A DNA stretch of 41,495 nucleotides from Christensenellaceae bacterium (lineage in GTDB: Bacteria > Bacillota > Clostridia > Christensenellales > Aristaeellaceae): positions 1 through 41,495 of the forward strand of contig JAAYRU010000020.1 in NCBI GenBank assembly GCA_012518615.1, in the 5' to 3' direction. This document shows, in pieces, positions 1 through 7,460 of this stretch. How positions within the stretch are numbered: position 1 is the first letter of the stretch; each line of letters opens with the position of its first letter. Both the position numbers and the translations under genes were made by a program. The notes under the pieces were generated by a model. The model was not told where the DNA came from and made no database searches. It saw nothing but the letters and a program-made list of their open reading frames with translations.

Positions 1-110
1 CATCAAGGTACGCTACGCTCTAAAGACCTTGACTAAAACATCAGAGAAAATGAATGTCAGCCAACAGCTTTTAAGCAACACTATTACCCAAGGGGTCTGT
101 GTCACAAATG
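1..110 (+). mobile_element. Right end of an insertion sequence (partial)
   Basis: Bases 99-110 (gtgtcacaaatg) are the reverse complement, with one mismatch, of bases 41299-41310 (catttatgacac), which lie just upstream of a transposase start at the other edge of the window. Inside both ends a second similar block occurs (ccaaggggtc here; gaccctttgg at 41330-41339 on the other end). Directly downstream of base 110 a permease sequence starts in mid-protein. The segment is therefore read as the terminal 110 bases of an IS. Frame 2 is open from base 2 to 115 and frame 1 stops at 34-36; either could carry the transposase C-terminus, and I cannot tell which. The family is not assigned. Confidence 0.6.
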
Positions 111-509
111 TTTGACTTCCCTACATACTTCATTGCGGGCTTAACAGGTATAGGGGAAGAAATATATGAGAGCGCTCGGGTGGACGGCGCAGGTGATATA
201 AGGATATTCTTTTCCATTACGCTTCCAATGCTGGCGCCTGTGCTAAAAATGATACTTATGTTGGCACTGGTTATATCCTTTATGGACTATCAAAGCATAA
301 TGGTATTGACAGGTGGGGGACCATTAGGTGCGACAAATGTAATGTTCCTTTATGTTTATCAGTTGTTCTTCCCGATATCTCCAGGTTCGCGTGCTCCTCA
401 AGAGTTCGGATATGGTGCTGCCGTATCGCTTGTATGTGCTGCCATCGTAGGAATTTTTGTGGGTATTTACTTAATCCTCGCCAGGCGCTTGGATAATTTA
501 ACCGAGTGA
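108..509 (+). pseudogene. Sugar ABC transporter permease (MalF/UgpA type), 5'-truncated by an IS
   Basis: This is the C-terminal part, about 133 residues, of a binding-protein-dependent sugar importer permease; the family is usually about 290-310 residues. It keeps the cytoplasmic EAA loop that docks on the ATPase (IGEEIYESARVDGAG followed by ITLPML), the next two membrane segments, and a final helix ending LILARRLDNLTE. The first three or so helices are missing. Upstream in the same frame are stops at about 21, 30 and 70, and the only start available is a GTG at 99 that lies inside the IS terminal repeat, so it is not the native start. The next permease begins 13 bases downstream, as is normal for such pairs. 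A transporter lacking this half should not function, unless an intact copy exists elsewhere or the junction is an assembly artefact. Confidence 0.75.
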
Positions 510-522
510 GAGGAGAATAACT

Positions 523-1368
523 ATGACAATAAGTAGACGTAAAATTGTATTTGGCGTAATAAAATGGTTTTTAGTTGGCGCAGTATGTTTATTTACAATT
601 TACCCTGTTATATATGCACTAATTGGCTCTCTAAAAACCAATGCGGAACTTACCTTAGGAGGAAGTTTCTTCCCTAAGGAAGCTCAGTGGCAAAATTATG
701 AGTACGCCTTTTCCCAGCTAAACTTTGGGCGCTATACATTAAATAGCTTTACACTTGCTATATTAACGGTAATTCTTACACTTATTACCTCAAGCATGGC
801 AGGTTATGCGATAGGGCGGAGAAATTTTCCCGGAAAAGGATTGCTTTCGTCATTATATCTATTCAGTATGTTTGTTTCGGTAGGCTCAGTTGCCTTATAT
901 CCCTTATATGTTCTATTATCTGACCTTAAACTTACGGATAGCTTGATGGGTATCGCTTTGGTGTTAACTGGCGGTCAGGCGTCAAATATATTTTTGATTT
1001 CAGGCTTTGTTAAAGGAGTTCCAAAAGAGCTTGATGAAGCTGCACATATAGACGGTGCCGGCATATTTAGAATTTACTGGCAAATTATTTTGCCGCTTAT
1101 AAGACCCATTATCGGTGTCGTTGCCCTGTTCGCTTTCCGTCTTGCATGGAATGAATTCGTAACTTCACAGGTGTTTACTATGCAGAATAGAAATTTGCAG
1201 CCGCTGTCAGTTGCAGTTGCGAATTTGCGTTATTCTGCAAATGCAGCTGCTGAATGGCATATAATGGCTGCAGGTGCTTCAATTGCGCTTATTCCTATGC
1301 TGTTGATATATGCTGTGGCAAACAGGCAATTTATAGGCGGTATTACTGCAGGTGCGGTAAAGGGGTAA
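523..1368 (+). CDS. Carbohydrate ABC transporter permease (MalG/AraQ type)
   Basis: A full-length 281-residue inner-membrane permease of the binding-protein-dependent transport family. It has an N-terminal membrane helix (about residues 13-33), further hydrophobic segments, and a clear EAA loop (ELDEAAHIDGAG ... IILPLIRP, about residues 168-193). The ATG is preceded by gagaggagaataact. It is the second permease of an importer whose first permease (108-509) is broken by an IS. The binding protein and ATPase are not in the window. The adjacent downstream operon suggests a uronate, sugar acid or oligouronide substrate, but that is inferred only from position. The gene is visibly more AT-rich than the operon downstream. 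Confidence 0.9.
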   Translation: MTISRRKIVFGVIKWFLVGAVCLFTIYPVIYALIGSLKTNAELTLGGSFFPKEAQWQNYEYAFSQLNFGRYTLNSFTLAILTVILTLITSSMAGYAIGRRNFPGKGLLSSLYLFSMFVSVGSVALYPLYVLLSDLKLTDSLMGIALVLTGGQASNIFLISGFVKGVPKELDEAAHIDGAGIFRIYWQIILPLIRPIIGVVALFAFRLAWNEFVTSQVFTMQNRNLQPLSVAVANLRYSANAAAEWHIMAAGASIALIPMLLIYAVANRQFIGGITAGAVKG

Positions 1369-1472
1369 TTTGTTAATCATGGACAAAGAACTGTTATCTG
1401 AGCAGTACGTTTAAATGGAAGTATTAATGTTTGTGGATTCTTGTACGCTATGTACAGGGAAATAGGTTTAAG

Positions 1473-1499
1473 CTCGTCTGCTCATACAGAACAGGCGAG
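1473..1499 (+). other. Inverted repeat in the 219-base permease-SDR gap, possible weak terminator
   Basis: Bases ctcgtctg (1473-1480) can pair with caggcgag (1492-1499) over eight base pairs including one G-U, with an 11-base loop. No clean U-tract follows, so termination is uncertain. The gap from 1369 to 1587 holds this hairpin and the promoter below. I see no gene there; an 11-codon ATG frame at about 1380 has no ribosome binding site. Confidence 0.3.
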
Positions 1500-1519
1500 T
1501 ATTATCTAGAATATAAGGA

Positions 1520-1548
1520 TTGAAACTGAATACTCGATTCTGTGTATA
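1520..1548 (+). promoter_or_regulatory. SigA-type promoter of the sugar-acid operon
   Basis: TTGAAA (1520-1525), a 17-base spacer and TGTATA (1543-1548), placed about 40 bases before the SDR start at 1588, which has its own gataggagg ribosome binding site. I saw no operator I could recognise. Confidence 0.5.
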
Positions 1549-1587
1549 TATGTATAAAAAATAATTGTTTAACGATAGGAGGAAAAA

Positions 1588-2421
1588 ATGAAACTACCAT
1601 TTGAAGTTGATCTGAGTGGCAAGGTTGCTGTTGTAACCGGAGGCAGCGGTGTGCTCGGATCGGATTTTTGCAAGGCGCTTGCAGCCTGCGGGGCTAATGT
1701 AGCCGTGCTTGGACGCTCAAAGGAGAAGAGCGGCAAGCTGGCTGATGAGCTTAATGGCAAGGGCGCAGGATTTGCGGTTGATGTGGTTGATTTGGAATCG
1801 CTTAAAACCGCAAAAGACGACATACTAAAGCTTTGGGGCAGGATAGATATACTTATTAACTGCGCCGGAGGAAACAACCCTGTTGCAACCACAGATGATG
1901 AGCAGTATTCTAAGGAAGCTAAGGGTTTGCAGGACTTCTTTCATCTAGACCCAAAGGGAGTGCAGCAGGTGTTTGACCTAAACTTCTTAGGCACGCTTCT
2001 TCCAACTCAAGTTTTTGCGGGGGAGCTTCTAAAGCAGGAGGACGGTTGTATTATAAATATATCCAGCATGGGTGCCTATCTACCGCTCACAAAGGTAGGT
2101 ACATATAGCGCTGCTAAGGCGGCGGTAACTAATTTTACTCAATGGCTTGCAACATATTTTGCAAAGGCAGGCGTGCGCGTAAATGCAATAGCTCCTGGCT
2201 TTTTTGTGACTGCTCAAAATAAATCGCTACTATTTAACGAGGATGGCACGCCTACAGCCCGTACGGGGAAGATACTTGCTGCTACTCCCATGGGTCGCTT
2301 TGGCGAGCCGGAAGAATTAATCGGAACTCTACTCTATCTGGTATCTAAAGAGGCTTCAGGTTTTATTACCGGAGTTGTTATACCGGTAGATGGTGGATAT
2401 ACAAGTTATTCGGGGGTGTAA
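1588..2421 (+). CDS. uxuB: D-mannonate oxidoreductase / fructuronate reductase, SDR family
   Basis: A 277-residue classical short-chain dehydrogenase. The cofactor motif TGGSGVLG is at residues 17-24, NCAGG at 91-95, an Asn at 132, Ser at 159/160 and the catalytic pair Tyr173/Lys177 (YSAAK). The stretches INISSMGAYLPLT, NFTQWLA and APGFFVTAQN, and the ending VDGGYTSYSGV, closely resemble the Bacillus YjmF/UxuB-type SDR that interconverts D-fructuronate and D-mannonate with NAD(P)H. The start has a strong aggagg site. It is first in an operon with a PfkB kinase (gap of one base), Gnd and a LarA homologue. No mannonate dehydratase is present, so the mannonate made here may not follow the usual KDG route. 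KduD-like SDRs are an alternative, but the match to the mannonate subgroup is better. Confidence 0.8.
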   Translation: MKLPFEVDLSGKVAVVTGGSGVLGSDFCKALAACGANVAVLGRSKEKSGKLADELNGKGAGFAVDVVDLESLKTAKDDILKLWGRIDILINCAGGNNPVATTDDEQYSKEAKGLQDFFHLDPKGVQQVFDLNFLGTLLPTQVFAGELLKQEDGCIINISSMGAYLPLTKVGTYSAAKAAVTNFTQWLATYFAKAGVRVNAIAPGFFVTAQNKSLLFNEDGTPTARTGKILAATPMGRFGEPEELIGTLLYLVSKEASGFITGVVIPVDGGYTSYSGV

Positions 2422-2422
2422 A

Positions 2423-3475
2423 ATGTTAGATTTAATTACTGCAACAAGCATGGGGGTTAGGATTACCCCTATAAACCGTCAGCCTGTGGGTATAGGCAAT
2501 TTCTATGAAATGCATTCAACCAGCGCAGAGAGCAATGTGCTTAATATTTCCGCCTCGCTTGGGCTAAAAACAAGGGTGCTTACAGCATTTGTAAAGGATA
2601 GCCCTATTGCGGACTTTATTAAGGGCGATCTGCGTCGCCGCAATATTGCATACGAAGGGCCGGAACTTGATCAAGGCGGTCCATGGGGGCTAAGGCATCA
2701 GTTCAACATAGCAGATTCCGGCTTTGGTATGCGCGCTCCGCGCGTGCTCAACGATAGGGCGGGTGAAGTAGGTAGGGAACTTTCCGCTAAATATTTTGAC
2801 CTTGACAGGCTGTTCAACAAAGAAGGCGTACGCATGATGCACTTCTCAGGTCTGTTCGTAGCCCTATCTAAAGAAACCGCTGCTTTCTGCCTTGAGCTGG
2901 CTGAAAAAGCAAAAGCTTCAGGTACCATCATAAGTTTTGACCTTAACCACCGCGCTTCATTCTGGAAGGATAGGGAAGATGAGCTTTTAAACACATTCAG
3001 GCGTATAGCTGGCGTTACAGATATACTTATAGGTAATGAAGAAGATTATCAGCTTGCGCTTGGTATTGAAGGCCCTAAAGCCGGCGGAGAGGATATAGAG
3101 GCTGAGATATCTCAATTCAAAGCGATGATAGAGCGCGCAAGGGAAGAATTCCCGAATGTAACTACCTTTGCAACCACGCTACGTGAGGTGCTAAGCGCAA
3201 ATGACCATCTTTGGGGAGCAATACTATATAAGGATTCTGCTTGGCATAAGGTGTTGCCGCGTCCCATTCAGGTGCTGGACCGTATTGGCGGCGGCGATGG
3301 CTTTGTAGGGGGGCTACTGTATTCAACGCTTCAAGGTTTCCCTGCTCAGAAATGCTTACAGTTTGCATGGGCAACAGGCGCTATGGCAGTTACTATGTTA
3401 GAAGACTTTGCTACGCCTATAAGCGAAGAGCAGGTTTGGAATGTCTGGCAGGGCAATGCCAGAGTTGTAAGATAA
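2423..3475 (+). CDS. PfkB/ribokinase-family sugar-acid kinase (KDG kinase-like or gluconokinase)
   Basis: 350 residues, counted from the ATG at 2423, which follows a gggggtg site and lies one base after the SDR stop. A longer frame opens at 2390 inside the SDR gene and is not needed. The PfkB signature with the catalytic Asp is at residues 286-297 (DRIGGGDGFVGG, Asp292), and an earlier FDLNHR stretch (172-177) is typical of 2-keto-3-deoxygluconate kinase-like members. The family phosphorylates sugars or sugar acids with ATP in the cytosol. Next to an SDR mannonate reductase the usual call would be KdgK. However, no dehydratase or KDPG aldolase is present, and the next gene is 6-phosphogluconate dehydrogenase, so gluconate is an equally reasonable substrate. 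Specificity cannot be read from sequence. Confidence 0.75.
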   Translation: MLDLITATSMGVRITPINRQPVGIGNFYEMHSTSAESNVLNISASLGLKTRVLTAFVKDSPIADFIKGDLRRRNIAYEGPELDQGGPWGLRHQFNIADSGFGMRAPRVLNDRAGEVGRELSAKYFDLDRLFNKEGVRMMHFSGLFVALSKETAAFCLELAEKAKASGTIISFDLNHRASFWKDREDELLNTFRRIAGVTDILIGNEEDYQLALGIEGPKAGGEDIEAEISQFKAMIERAREEFPNVTTFATTLREVLSANDHLWGAILYKDSAWHKVLPRPIQVLDRIGGGDGFVGGLLYSTLQGFPAQKCLQFAWATGAMAVTMLEDFATPISEEQVWNVWQGNARVVR

Positions 3476-3486
3476 TAGGAGGAAAT

Positions 3487-4935
3487 ATGAAAAAAGCGGA
3501 TATTGGTCTAATCGGTCTTGCGGTAATGGGTGAAAACCTAGTAATGAACATGGAAAGCAAGGGTTTTACCGTTGCAGTGTTCAATCGCACAGTATCAAAG
3601 GTGGATGCCTTTGTTGAAGGGCGCGCTAAGGGTAAGAATATTATAGGCACAAGGAGCCTTGAGGAACTTGTAGAAACTCTTGAAAAGCCCCGCAGGGTAA
3701 TGCTTATGGTAAAAGCGGGCAAACCCGTTGATGATTTCATCGAAATGCTTATACCCCTGCTTGATGAAGGTGATATCATAATCGACGGCGGCAACAGCCA
3801 TTTCCCGGACACCGAAAGGCGTGTCAAATATTTAGAGAGCAAAGGTCTACTGTTTATTGGTACTGGCGTATCAGGCGGTGAGGAAGGCGCGCTTAAAGGT
3901 CCCAGCATAATGCCTGGCGGCTCTCCTGAGGCTTGGCAATATGTAAAGCCCATTTTCCAGTCCATAGCCGCAAAGGTTGATGGAAAACCCTGCTGCGACT
4001 GGGTTGGCGAAGGCGGAGCGGGCCATTATGTTAAAATGGTGCATAACGGCATAGAATATGGCGATATGCAGCTTATAGCTGAAGCCTACCTGCTTATGCG
4101 TGATATGCTTAAACTATCCAATGACGAAATGGCAGAAATATTCTCAAAATGGAATAAGGGCAAGCTAGATAGCTACCTTATAGAGATAACAGCAGATATA
4201 ATCGCCTATAAGGACGAGGAAAACAAATACGCCATAGATTATATAATGGATACCGCAGGTCAAAAGGGCACAGGCAAGTGGACGGCTATCGCAGCGCTTG
4301 AAGAGGGTATACCTCTAACGCTTATAGGTGAAGCTGTGTTTGCAAGGTGCCTATCCCACGATAAGGGAGCGCGCATAAGAGCCGAAGGCATTCTTGGCAA
4401 AAATTCACCCAATGCGCCTGAAAATGCAGAAGAATTTATTGCAAATATAGAAAATGCACTGTATGCCGCGAAGGTTATATCATACGCTCAAGGCTATGTA
4501 CTGCTTGCGACTGCCGCAAAAACCTATGGCTGGAATCTAAATTTCGGCGGAATAGCGCTCATGTGGAGGGGCGGTTGCATAATAAGAAGCGCATTCCTAG
4601 GGAAGATATACGAAGCCTTTATGGACAATCCTAAGCTTGAAAACCTGCTTTTCGCTCCCTACTTTGCTGAAAACATGAAAGAAGCTATACCCTGCCTCCG
4701 TAAGGTATGCTCAAAAGCTATAGAAGAGGGTGTAGCAGTGCCCGCGATGTCTAGCGCACTTAGCTATTTTGACGGTTTAAGAACCGCAAACAGCGGCGCC
4801 AATATGATTCAGGCACAGCGGGACTATTTCGGAGCCCATACCTATGAGCGCACAGACAAACCCGCAGGCGAATTTTTCCACACCAATTGGACAGGGGAAG
4901 GTGGCGACACCAAGTCTGGGGTATATAATGCGTAA
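3487..4935 (+). CDS. gnd: 6-phosphogluconate dehydrogenase, decarboxylating (NADP+ type)
   Basis: 482 residues, matching the long bacterial form. It oxidises and decarboxylates 6-phosphogluconate to ribulose 5-phosphate. The Rossmann motif GLAVMG is at 10-15. NRT with a following Lys (33-38) is the pattern used to bind the NADP 2'-phosphate. Substrate and catalytic residues are intact: GGNS, VSGGEEGA, Lys183 in GHYVKMVHNG, and Glu190. The C-terminal HTNW tail is also present. The ATG at 3487 follows aggagg by four bases; the upstream extension overlaps the kinase gene and is rejected. No glucose-6-phosphate dehydrogenase or gluconolactonase accompanies it, so its 6-phosphogluconate probably comes from gluconate made within this operon rather than from the oxidative pentose phosphate pathway. 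Confidence 0.95.
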   Translation: MKKADIGLIGLAVMGENLVMNMESKGFTVAVFNRTVSKVDAFVEGRAKGKNIIGTRSLEELVETLEKPRRVMLMVKAGKPVDDFIEMLIPLLDEGDIIIDGGNSHFPDTERRVKYLESKGLLFIGTGVSGGEEGALKGPSIMPGGSPEAWQYVKPIFQSIAAKVDGKPCCDWVGEGGAGHYVKMVHNGIEYGDMQLIAEAYLLMRDMLKLSNDEMAEIFSKWNKGKLDSYLIEITADIIAYKDEENKYAIDYIMDTAGQKGTGKWTAIAALEEGIPLTLIGEAVFARCLSHDKGARIRAEGILGKNSPNAPENAEEFIANIENALYAAKVISYAQGYVLLATAAKTYGWNLNFGGIALMWRGGCIIRSAFLGKIYEAFMDNPKLENLLFAPYFAENMKEAIPCLRKVCSKAIEEGVAVPAMSSALSYFDGLRTANSGANMIQAQRDYFGAHTYERTDKPAGEFFHTNWTGEGGDTKSGVYNA

Positions 4936-6199
4936 ACTCATTGAAGGTACATATGTTTCAAGTAATCCCGAAGGATTTGGCGATGAAACTGTAAGCAGGA
5001 TAGTTAAAGAAGCGCTGGAGCCTATAAAGGGCAAAATCAAAAAGCTTCTATTAATTCCGCCTGATTTTACTCGTCTTCATTCAAATTCCGGTCTTATTAC
5101 AAGTGTAATATATAGTGAGCTTTCTCCCGAAACCAAGGTTGATGTACTCCCTGCGCTGGGCACGCATGTACCCATGAGTGAAGAAGAATGGAACATCATG
5201 TATACGGGAGTGCCATATAGCGCTATGCTTGTGCACGACTGGCGGCACGGCATAGTACGCCTTGGCGAAGTGCCGGGAGAATATGTAAGCGAACTCTCCG
5301 GCGGTATTATGGATTCCCCCATACCTGTTGAACTTAATGAGCGTATACTTGATAAAAGTTATGATTTAATACTATCAGTAGGTCAGGTGGTGCCGCATGA
5401 GGTGGTCGGCATGGCAAACCAGAGCAAGAATCTGTTTGTAGGCTGTGGGGGAGCGGGAATGATTAATTCCTCCCATATGTTAGGTGCATTCTGCGGAATA
5501 GAAGATATTATGGGTAGGGATAAAACTGCCGTGCGCGCAGTGTTTGACTATGCACAAGATAATTTCATAGCTGACTTACCACTCCAATACATATTAACTG
5601 TTACTGATGCCCCTTTGGGAGATATCCGCACGCACGGCCTATTTATAGGGCGGGATAGGTATTTCTTTGAGGAAGCTGTAAAGCTTGCCCAAGAAAAGAA
5701 TGTAATAAAACTAGACAGTCCTATAGAAACCGCAGTAGTGCTCCTTGATGAGCAGGAGTTTCAATCCACATGGCTTGGCAACAAGGCAGTATACAGAACA
5801 AGAAAGGCGATAGCCGATGGCGGAAAGCTTATAGTACTCGCTCCAGGCGTTAAGCGTTTTGGCGAGGATAAGGCTGTAGACGAACTTATACGTAAATATG
5901 GCTATAAGGGCAGGCAATATGTTATCGATATGATTAACGAAAAGGAAGATTTAAGGGCAAACCTCTCCGCCGCTGCCCACCTTATACACGGTTCAAGCGA
6001 TGGAAGGTTTTCCATAACCTATTGCATAAGGCATTTAAGCAAAGAAGAAATTGAGCAAGTAGGCTATGACTATATGCCGCTTGATGATGCGCTTAAAAAA
6101 TACGCATTTGATAGCCTTAAGCCAGGTTATAATACCCTGCCTTCAGGTGAGAAGATATACTATATAAACAATCCTGCACTAGGGCTTTGGATGGTATAG
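4928..6199 (+). CDS. LarA-superfamily nickel-pincer racemase/epimerase homologue
   Basis: 423 residues, starting at an ATG that overlaps the gnd stop codon (ATGCGTAA). It resembles lactate racemase LarA (DUF2088 plus C-terminal domain). Residues matching LarA active-site positions are present: Asp46 and Arg49 in PPDFTR, His80 in LGTHVP, His157 in VVPHE, Lys167 in NQSKNLF (the lysine tethering the nickel-pincer nucleotide) and His183 in SSHMLG. The superfamily epimerises alpha-hydroxyacids by hydride transfer and includes lactate and malate racemases and D-gluconate/D-mannonate 2-epimerases. With a mannonate reductase and Gnd in the same operon, a mannonate-gluconate epimerase is the most economical role. 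That role is inferred. The cofactor makers LarB, LarC and LarE are not in the window. A hairpin terminator follows. Confidence 0.75.
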   Translation: MRKLIEGTYVSSNPEGFGDETVSRIVKEALEPIKGKIKKLLLIPPDFTRLHSNSGLITSVIYSELSPETKVDVLPALGTHVPMSEEEWNIMYTGVPYSAMLVHDWRHGIVRLGEVPGEYVSELSGGIMDSPIPVELNERILDKSYDLILSVGQVVPHEVVGMANQSKNLFVGCGGAGMINSSHMLGAFCGIEDIMGRDKTAVRAVFDYAQDNFIADLPLQYILTVTDAPLGDIRTHGLFIGRDRYFFEEAVKLAQEKNVIKLDSPIETAVVLLDEQEFQSTWLGNKAVYRTRKAIADGGKLIVLAPGVKRFGEDKAVDELIRKYGYKGRQYVIDMINEKEDLRANLSAAAHLIHGSSDGRFSITYCIRHLSKEEIEQVGYDYMPLDDALKKYAFDSLKPGYNTLPSGEKIYYINNPALGLWMV

Positions 6200-6217
6200 T
6201 ATAGCGAAAAAAATAAG

Positions 6218-6250
6218 GCGCCACGCAGAGATTAGCATGGCGCTTTTTTT
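6218..6250. terminator. Bidirectional intrinsic terminator
   Basis: The stem GCGCCA (6218-6223) pairs with TGGCGC (6238-6243) and is followed by seven Ts. An A-run upstream (6207-6213) provides a U-tract on the minus strand. It lies between the convergent sugar-acid operon and ATP-PFK gene and can serve both. Confidence 0.85.
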
Positions 6251-6265
6251 ACTTGTTTATAGTTT

Positions 6266-7327
6266 TTAAAGTGCGTTCACCATATTGAACATTCTTCTGT
6301 TGAAATGCGGCTTGGCGTTTAGTGCGGTTTCAAGTGGCATATGGAAAGTTCTGCCGTTCCTAACGCCTATAACTTGGTTTGATATATTATGCTTTAGAAG
6401 GTTTACTGCCATTGCGCCCGCTTCAAATGCGAAAGCTCCGTCCCTTGCGGTGGGTGCAACGCCTCTTTGAGTATAGCCTACAACGGTTGCTCTAACCACT
6501 GTTTCAGGGTTGTTTGCCATAGCTTGCAGCACACGGGCGAAGTTTATAGCATCTATCCTTTGCCCCTCGTATGCGCCTTTTATGCCTTTATCATTCAAGA
6601 AGCTTACATAGTCAAAATCCGCCATAGTGCGCCAAGCGCCTTCAGCCACTACAACTGTTGCACGGGTGTTTCCACGCTCAACTAAGTTGTTGAGCCTTTT
6701 GGCAACATCTCTAATATCCCAGCCCTTTATTTCGGGTACTACAACTATTTCACAGCCTGTAGATTGCGCTGCGGTTAAGGCAATATCCCCGCAGTTTCTA
6801 CCCATAACTTCAACTACATGGGGGCGGTCATGCGAGCGGCTTGTAGCTCTAATAGCACGGATATAATCAACGCATAAATTTACAGCAGAGTCAAAGCCGA
6901 GGGACATTTCTGTATAGCCAAGGTCATTATCTATAGTGCCGGGTATGCCTATGCAATGTATACCCTGTTTACTTAGCGACTGTGCACCCCTAAACGAGCC
7001 GTCCCCGCCTATTACAACAAGCCCCTGTACATTTAAATCTCTTAGAAATTGCGCTCCCTTTTTTTGGTACTCTTCCTCTTGAAACTCTAAGCATCTTGCT
7101 GTACGCAGATAAGTACCCGGAAGGTCTGCTATGTCAAGCAATTGGTCAAGGCTGAGCTCCACATAATTATCCTCAGGCTTTGGGTATTTGCCTATAAGCC
7201 CGTTAAAACCCCGCTTTATACCTATAAGCGGCATATCAAGCAGGGCGGCGCTCCTTGCAACGCTCATCACCGCCGCATTCATACCTGGGCTGTCGCCGCC
7301 GCTTGTTAAAACTGCTATTTTTGCCAT
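6266..7327 (-). CDS. pfkA: ATP-dependent 6-phosphofructokinase
   Basis: 353 residues. It phosphorylates fructose 6-phosphate with ATP in glycolysis. The start is the ATG at 7327 behind taggaggcatt; a frame extending to 7351 adds eight unlikely residues. Motifs are TSGGDSPGMNAA (8-19), GGDGS (107-111) and PGTIDND (129-135). In this family Gly after GGD and Gly before TIDND mark ATP use, whereas Asp and Lys mark pyrophosphate use. The protein is longer than the 319-residue E. coli type. It has its own promoter and is separated from the PPi-type enzyme upstream by a terminator, so the two can be expressed independently. Confidence 0.92.
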   Translation of the reverse strand: MAKIAVLTSGGDSPGMNAAVMSVARSAALLDMPLIGIKRGFNGLIGKYPKPEDNYVELSLDQLLDIADLPGTYLRTARCLEFQEEEYQKKGAQFLRDLNVQGLVVIGGDGSFRGAQSLSKQGIHCIGIPGTIDNDLGYTEMSLGFDSAVNLCVDYIRAIRATSRSHDRPHVVEVMGRNCGDIALTAAQSTGCEIVVVPEIKGWDIRDVAKRLNNLVERGNTRATVVVAEGAWRTMADFDYVSFLNDKGIKGAYEGQRIDAINFARVLQAMANNPETVVRATVVGYTQRGVAPTARDGAFAFEAGAMAVNLLKHNISNQVIGVRNGRTFHMPLETALNAKPHFNRRMFNMVNAL

Positions 7328-7377
7328 AATGCCTCCTAACTGAACACACAATTAAAGAGCATAAACTCCATAATAAT

Positions 7378-7383
7378 ATTATA
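7378..7383 (-). promoter_or_regulatory. Possible -10 element of the ATP-PFK gene
   Basis: TATAAT on the minus strand, about 50 bases before the pfkA start and downstream of the pfp terminator. The -35 position shows only a weak match (TGGTAA-like), so this is a tentative promoter. Confidence 0.4.
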
Positions 7384-7410
7384 TCAAAAATGCCCGATTT
7401 TTACCATAAT

Positions 7411-7440
7411 AAAAAGGGCTGTCATAGAAACGACAGCTCC
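7411..7440 (-). terminator. Intrinsic terminator after the PPi-PFK gene
   Basis: On the minus strand GCTGTC (7437-7432) pairs with GACAGC (7423-7418) across an eight-base loop and is followed by CCTTTTT. It lies 20-50 bases past the pfp stop. Confidence 0.75.
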
Positions 7441-7460
7441 TTTGTTAAATGATATACTTG

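Noticed and set aside
1380..1415. Eleven-codon ATG frame after the second permease
   Set aside because: No ribosome binding site and too short to support as a gene.
2390..2422. Upstream start for the PfkB kinase
   Set aside because: It lies within the SDR gene; the ATG at 2423 has a good Shine-Dalgarno and normal spacing.
3352..3486. 45-residue N-terminal extension of Gnd
   Set aside because: Overlaps the kinase gene, whereas aggagg precedes the ATG at 3487 and the resulting protein begins as Gnd proteins do.
4844..4927. 28-residue extension of the LarA homologue
   Set aside because: Lies inside gnd in another frame; the ATG overlapping the gnd stop is a typical coupled start.
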